Assembly (NCBI GenBank): GCA_900617975.1
Contig: UZAE01014705.1
Location: 1 to 12,085, forward strand
From: Rodentolepis nana
Taxonomy: Eukaryota; Platyhelminthes; Cestoda; Cyclophyllidea; Hymenolepididae
Direction of reading: 5' to 3'
DNA: 12,085 bases
Shown piece by piece: positions 8,045-12,085 of this stretch. The notes under the pieces were generated by a model. The model did not search any database, was not told the DNA's origin, and saw only the letters and a program-made list of their open reading frames with translations. A program made the position numbers and the translations under genes. Numbering within the stretch: the stretch's first letter is position 1; every line of letters begins with the position of its first letter.

Positions 8045-9155
8045 CCTTGAAATGCTATAAAAGACTGGCTAAATGAATAAAAATATATTAAATTGGATAT
8101 TAAGGCATGAAAACAACTTTCAAACATTCCCCAACACACAACAGCTAACGTTCGGATAATGACCTTCAAGTGGGCCTTTTAAAGATTACACAGACAATAA
8201 TACAACGACAAACAAGATCGATTGAGAACAATATCATTTCACATAAATTATTCAGGTAATTGAGTTTTGCATGTTTTCACGTGAATTCAACCATTTTTGC
8301 TGAAATTATTCTATGAATGCAAATGTTTCAAGCTGCTTTATTAAAAGCGACTTCTAATTCAATCGCTTTGCTCATATACTTTTTTCACGATCAGACTGAT
8401 AAAAAATATGCGCAAAAACTCAAGCCGAGTAAAGAGTCCTATGTTTTAGTTTTGTTCTTCTTCTCTAGTGCTCGCCATTCATAAGAACAATGATTTGTGT
8501 AGGTTCAGAATTAATCTCTCTTTATTACGAAGATTACACAACCGCCCATAATTGAAACCCAGGACTATTCATAGGATCAATGATATTTTAAATGCATTAG
8601 TTTCAAATAAATTCTTGGATTCGAAATCTTTTGATTATATGGGTTTTAAATTGCGCACTATATTGTCACAAATACCCACGAAGTACAGTTGAAAATCTAA
8701 CTTGCAGTCTAATATTATAACACAGTGATTTTTAATAAATATATGCAAACAACAAAGTGTTAAAGTATGGAATTGGCTTAGGAAATTCTTCTTTATGTTT
8801 CGTCAAATATGAAACCATTATATGACCAATTTTCGTAGGTGTAGTAGGTATAACTACCAACTGAACGTTTTAGTTGAGTATTATTTGAATTTCTTATGGG
8901 GCCAAATTGCAATCCTGTTCTCTTTTCTTCTTAATAAATGTTACAACGCATTAATATATAAATGAAACTAGAAGAGCAAAAAACTAATTGTTAGTAATTC
9001 GTCACCTTACAAAAGTTTTAATTATATAGGCTCAGTAATTAATATCTAGTTATTTGGAAAATCTTTGATTTGTCTTCGATGTCTTTCAAATCAACACGAG
9101 ATCTTTAAACTTAAACAAAGGTTTGCAATTTTAAAATTTAACAAATTAGTTTTTA
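8045..9155. other. Intergenic region between divergent genes
   Basis: About 1.1 kb between the VPS51 start (minus) and the possible small gene at 9156 (plus). It should contain both promoters, but no TATA, initiator or other element can be pointed to with confidence. On the minus strand a TTTTATAG at 8061-8054 ten bases above the VPS51 ATG could be a 5' UTR splice acceptor or a spliced-leader addition site. It is weak. No repeat or RNA gene was seen. Confidence 0.5.
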
Positions 9156-9510
9156 ATGGATCAATTCTTACTCCATTTACTATTTACGACTGCATTACAA
9201 TTGAGAAGAAGCATGATGGAACCTCCACGGCGAGATCCTTTTATGCTTCAGTCAAATTTGTTAGCCAAAGAACTCATTATGATTGATACTTATCTCATAT
9301 GGAGATTGGGGTTGGGACGTCCCGCCATGGATAGCAATAACGAATTTGTTATAAGAGATATTAACGGTTTAGTCAAATGCTTTTACTTGCTTTGTATAAT
9401 TCTCCATTAAATTTCATAAAACTCTTTTCTTAGTTTTCTATCTACATAAATTGCCATTTTTTACAAAGAATAGAGTTAACATTTTATCAAATATCGTCCT
9501 TTCCATCTGA
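9156..9510 (+). CDS. Possible small two-exon gene, function unknown
   Basis: An open frame from ATG 9156 (or the in-frame ATG pair at 9213 and 9216) runs to a GT donor at 9367 (phase 1). A pyrimidine-rich acceptor ACTCTTTTCTTAG ends at 9433, and the joined frame continues 25 codons to TGA at 9508-9510. The 67-bp intron fits the local size range. The product is 95 residues from 9156, or 76 from 9213. From 9213 it starts MMEPPRRDPFMLQSNLLAKE and includes IDTYLIWRLGLGRP and NNEFVIRDIN, which look protein-like, and the local sequence is less AT-rich than its flanks. I do not recognise a family. It sits upstream of ZDHHC6 on the same strand, with 170 bp between its stop and the splice acceptor at 9680. 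It could be a chance frame or a piece of a larger gene. Confidence 0.4.
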
Positions 9511-9663
9511 TGAATTGAAATAGGCCTTAAATATTATAAATAATTTCGTATGAACAATTAAATTCAAAATTTATTTCAATAATTATTTATTTTCATTATT
9601 TATCACTTTGTTAACGTTTACATTAACCTTTACCTCATGTTATACAGTTAAAATAGCCAAAAC

Positions 9664-9680
9664 GACTTTTTATTTCGCAG
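9664..9680 (+). promoter_or_regulatory. 3' splice acceptor just upstream of the ZDHHC6 start
   Basis: GACTTTTTATTTCGCAG is a strong T-rich 3' splice site ending at 9680, 49 bases before the ATG at 9730. The frame of ZDHHC6 is open through this stretch but has no earlier ATG (a TTG at 9688 is not a likely eukaryotic start). It is therefore either the end of a 5' UTR intron or a spliced-leader trans-splice site. Confidence 0.5.
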
Positions 9681-9729
9681 CACTCTTTTGACTGCTGTGT
9701 TTGTATACTTTTGGGTTTTTAATTCACGG

Positions 9730-11767
9730 ATGACTAGGTCTTTCCTTCTTAATGATTCTGTCTGTAAAACTTTTACGTCTAAATGTAAACGAATTCTTCA
9801 CCCAGGTCCAATTTTTGGGATGGGTATAGTAATTTATCTAACCTTAATTGGATTATGGATTCATTTTTCTACCCTTGTGGATGTCTGGAAATCATTTACC
9901 TATATCAGCTTATTTTTCTACTGTTCACTATCAATCTTCATTTTTCGAAGTTATGCCCTATCTGCCTGGTATGGCCCAGGTTTTGTTGAGCTGGGTTGGA
10001 AGCCGGTATGTTTTCGACATTTGTTTAGAATTTATCCTCTTATTAAATGTGCTCCTTTAATGGATGTATATACTTGTAGAAAGATCCTAAAGATCAGACC
10101 TCTCTGCAATACTGTCGAATCTGTGACGGATATAAAGCTCCTAGATCTCACCATTGTAAAGCTTGTGGCAGATGTGTGCTCAAAATGGATCACCATTGTC
10201 CATGGATTAACACCTGCGTAGGGTACTTAAACCACAGTCATTTTCTAAATTTTGTGATATCCGCACCGATCGGATGTCTATATAGCTCCACTCTCTGCAC
10301 TTACCGAATCTACTACGTTTTTACTCGAGTAAATTGTATTCTTTTCAACTTGCCTGCTCTTTGCCAGATCGGCCCTCGCTGTAGCACTTTCTCTTCTTAG
10401 TTTTTTAGTATATTTCGGGATGTACATGATCACCGGATGATATTTAGTTTCTATGAGATTATTCTCGTGGTTATAGGCCTTGGTGTTGGTTTTGGAGTTG
10501 TCATAGCCGTTGGTGGCTTGGCATATTGTCAAATTCGAGGTATTCTTCGCAATAGAACAGTTATCGAGGATTGGATCATGACAAAGGTAGGCAAAACAAT
10601 CGATTTTTTAATATACAATTCCCATTGTCTATGACACTTTATTTAATTACTAGGAGTCTAGCATTGCATTCAAGTTATGAACGAGATCTCAAAATAATCT
10701 GTCCAAAATTGGTGCCCTTTTCTGTCGTTATTAACTGTAGGCTTACAAGGAATTTACTTTGATCTAGTTCATTTTCATTTGCAGTGCCTTACGAAATATC
10801 ATCTTATCGATCAGTTGAATCTACTTAACTTTGTTCATTTTATCAACTTTAGGCTCACCATCGGCGAGAGTACGACCTCGATCTTAAAGAGATGGTTTTC
10901 CCCTATGATTTAGGTTGGAGGACAAATCTTCGACAAGTATGTTGCTCTGAAATCACTCCTACCTGGAATACTCCATTACTGTTATTTTTTTAAGGTCATA
11001 AGTTTGTCTGGAAATCCAGTTGGAGATGGTTACGTTTGGCCTCTAAGACCAGGATGTGGTACATATGATCTAACTGCAAGTTCCAACCCATATTTTATTT
11101 AAATCTCATATTAATTATCTTAAGCTTCTGTATATTTCAATAGTCTAATAGATTGCCATAGTTTCACACAATAACCGATGTTACACATGGTTGTCACTGT
11201 GTGACAAACTGAGAATTCTTTGGTTATATTCCAGTTTTTTTGTGTTGCATTTTCGTCTTGTCTATGAGCCTTATTTTTTGCATTTTTTGCTCTTGTAGGT
11301 TGAACAATTGCAGCAGAAGGCTCATAAGACCAAATCATCTGTTTTATTGATTATTAAGCGATCCTATTCAGGCAGTATTATGCCTGTGACTTTTGGCTGC
11401 CGAACACTTTTTTGTCCACCGTGTAGTGGTGAGGGCCGTGTCGCTGTGAGTACTGGTGACGTGGTTCTCGTGTCAAGATCTAACAAGTGAGAAATGCAAT
11501 TCTTCTTCCCGCATAAATAAAACTAGCGTATACTCTGATTACTTTTCCATTTTCAGATATTGGTACTATGGACAAGTTATGCCTCCACCACAAAACAATG
11601 ATGTCCAATTCCCTAAAGGTGCGTATCAATATTTTGTCCTTCTTTGTGCATTCATAGATTATATTTAAGCCTTTGCTTTTACAGTTCCCATTAAAGGATG
11701 GTTTCCGAGATTATGTGTGTCAACGACGAATGACAGCAGTGGCGAGGATAAGCGCAAGCAAAATTAA
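9730..11767 (+). CDS. ZDHHC6: ZDHHC6-type palmitoyltransferase, eight exons, complete
   Basis: An ER S-acyltransferase that attaches palmitate to cysteines. Known mammalian substrates include calnexin. Exons: 9730-10005, 10080-10328, 10401-10586, 10853-10936, 10995-11075, 11299-11486, 11557-11618 and 11685-11767. All join in frame to give 402 residues (human about 413). Membrane segments lie near 28-48, 56-76, 147-172 and 193-217. GPGFVELGWKP at 82-92 follows TM2. The cysteine-rich domain begins at YCRICDGYKAPRSHHC (103-118), with DHHC at 129-132 and catalytic Cys132. After TM4 come ILRNRTVIEDW and the ZDHHC6-specific blocks VFPYDLGWR and GDGYVWPLRPGC. The C-terminal SH3-like domain (about 305-387) ends YWYYGQV and GWFPRLCV. 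The tail ends KRKQN, a K-x-K-x-x ER-retrieval signal. Intron 5 is GC-AG. Of the three human regulatory palmitoylation cysteines only the third aligns with a cysteine here. Start: the first ATG after the acceptor at 9680. Confidence 0.95.
11076..11298 (+). other. GC-AG intron (ZDHHC6 intron 5)
   Basis: The exon ends TATGATCTAACT and the intron begins GCAAGT. The acceptor is CTCTTGTAG at 11290-11298. Joining gives YDLT followed by VEQLQQKAH, matching the family's sequence across this junction. No GT donor nearby keeps the frame: the GT three bases later (11080) would create a stop at once. Confidence 0.9.
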
Positions 11768-11940
11768 CATTACTTTATTTAATATTTTCGTGTCTTTCTA
11801 TGTCTCACCTTCCTTTTTATATTCGAGATTTTAAGGGTACTCACTTTTCTCCCTCCCTTTTCCCCACTATGGTTGTGACGCTTTTCTGGACACGCAGTAT
11901 GAAAAATGTACTTTTTATGGTCTTTGCTTGCCTTATAATG
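11768..11940 (+). other. ZDHHC6 3' flank, no canonical polyadenylation signal
   Basis: From the ZDHHC6 stop codon to repeat C there is no AATAAA. TTTAATATTTT near 11777-11790 is the closest A/T-rich candidate. If no variant signal is used here, the transcript may run into repeat C. Confidence 0.35.
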
Positions 11941-12085
11941 TTTATTTATTTACATCAAATGGCAAGCGTTTTGATAGTTATCATTAGCCCTTTAGTAGAC
12001 TTCAGGCTCCACAGAGGGGAAGGAACATCAGAGTGAAAAAAAGTCGAGAGGGGGGGGGGGTGGAAAAGAAGATTGTTTCAAAGAT
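11941..12085 (+). mobile_element. Dispersed repeat, copy C, cut by the window end
   Basis: It starts at TTTATTTATTTACATCAAATG and matches copies A and B through CATTAGCCCTTTAGTAGACT, GAACATCAGAGTG, AAAAAAAGTCGAGAG, and a G11 run at 12050-12060. It ends in GTTTCAAAGAT at the window edge, a block shared with A but not B. It lies about 175 bp beyond the ZDHHC6 stop codon. Whether it carries the minisatellite cannot be seen. Confidence 0.75.

Noticed and set aside
9507..9520. CTGATGA...GAAA resembling a hammerhead ribozyme core
   Set aside because: There is no room for stem II between the two conserved boxes and no matching stems outside.
10176..10400. Separate short protein starting at LKMDHHCPW
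   Set aside because: This is exon 2 of ZDHHC6 read into the following intron. The upstream part of the same exon carries the first zinc-binding cysteines.

Overview
The window is eukaryotic nuclear DNA. It is AT-rich, and its three recognisable genes are all split by spliceosomal introns whose exons join in phase. Very short introns (34-43 bp) cluster at the 5' ends of genes and longer ones lie towards the 3' ends. This pattern is known from flatworms, especially schistosomes, so a parasitic platyhelminth (trematode or cestode) is my best guess. That is an inference from gene structure, not a species match.

Layout. Positions 184-602 (minus) hold a complete three-exon dithiol glutaredoxin with a CPYC active site. 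Positions 603-2489 are AT-rich DNA with no gene I can support. Positions 2490-2820 are a dispersed repeat (copy A), followed by a CTA microsatellite. Positions 3336-8044 (minus) hold eleven exons encoding 667 residues of VPS51, the GARP/EARP tethering-complex subunit. Its conserved C-terminal part is not found, and a short alternative last exon at 3159-3212 is offered. The 1.35-kb intron 10 of VPS51 contains a second copy of the repeat (B, 3681-4197), in opposite orientation to A and carrying a six-unit 39-bp minisatellite. Positions 8045-9155 lie between divergent genes. Positions 9156-9510 (plus) may be a small two-exon gene of unknown function. Positions 9730-11767 (plus) hold a complete eight-exon ZDHHC6-type palmitoyltransferase of 402 residues with four membrane segments, a DHHC domain, an SH3-like domain and a C-terminal lysine ER-retrieval signal. 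A third repeat copy (C) starts at 11941 and runs off the window.

VPS51 acts in endosome-to-Golgi and recycling-endosome tethering, ZDHHC6 palmitoylates ER proteins, and glutaredoxin is a thiol oxidoreductase. I see no pathway linking them, so they look like ordinary neighbours. The more unusual content is the repeat family with its minisatellite of overlapping palindromes, a GC-AG intron, altered regulatory cysteines in ZDHHC6, the missing VPS51 C-terminus, and a possible two-gene transcription unit around 9156-11767.
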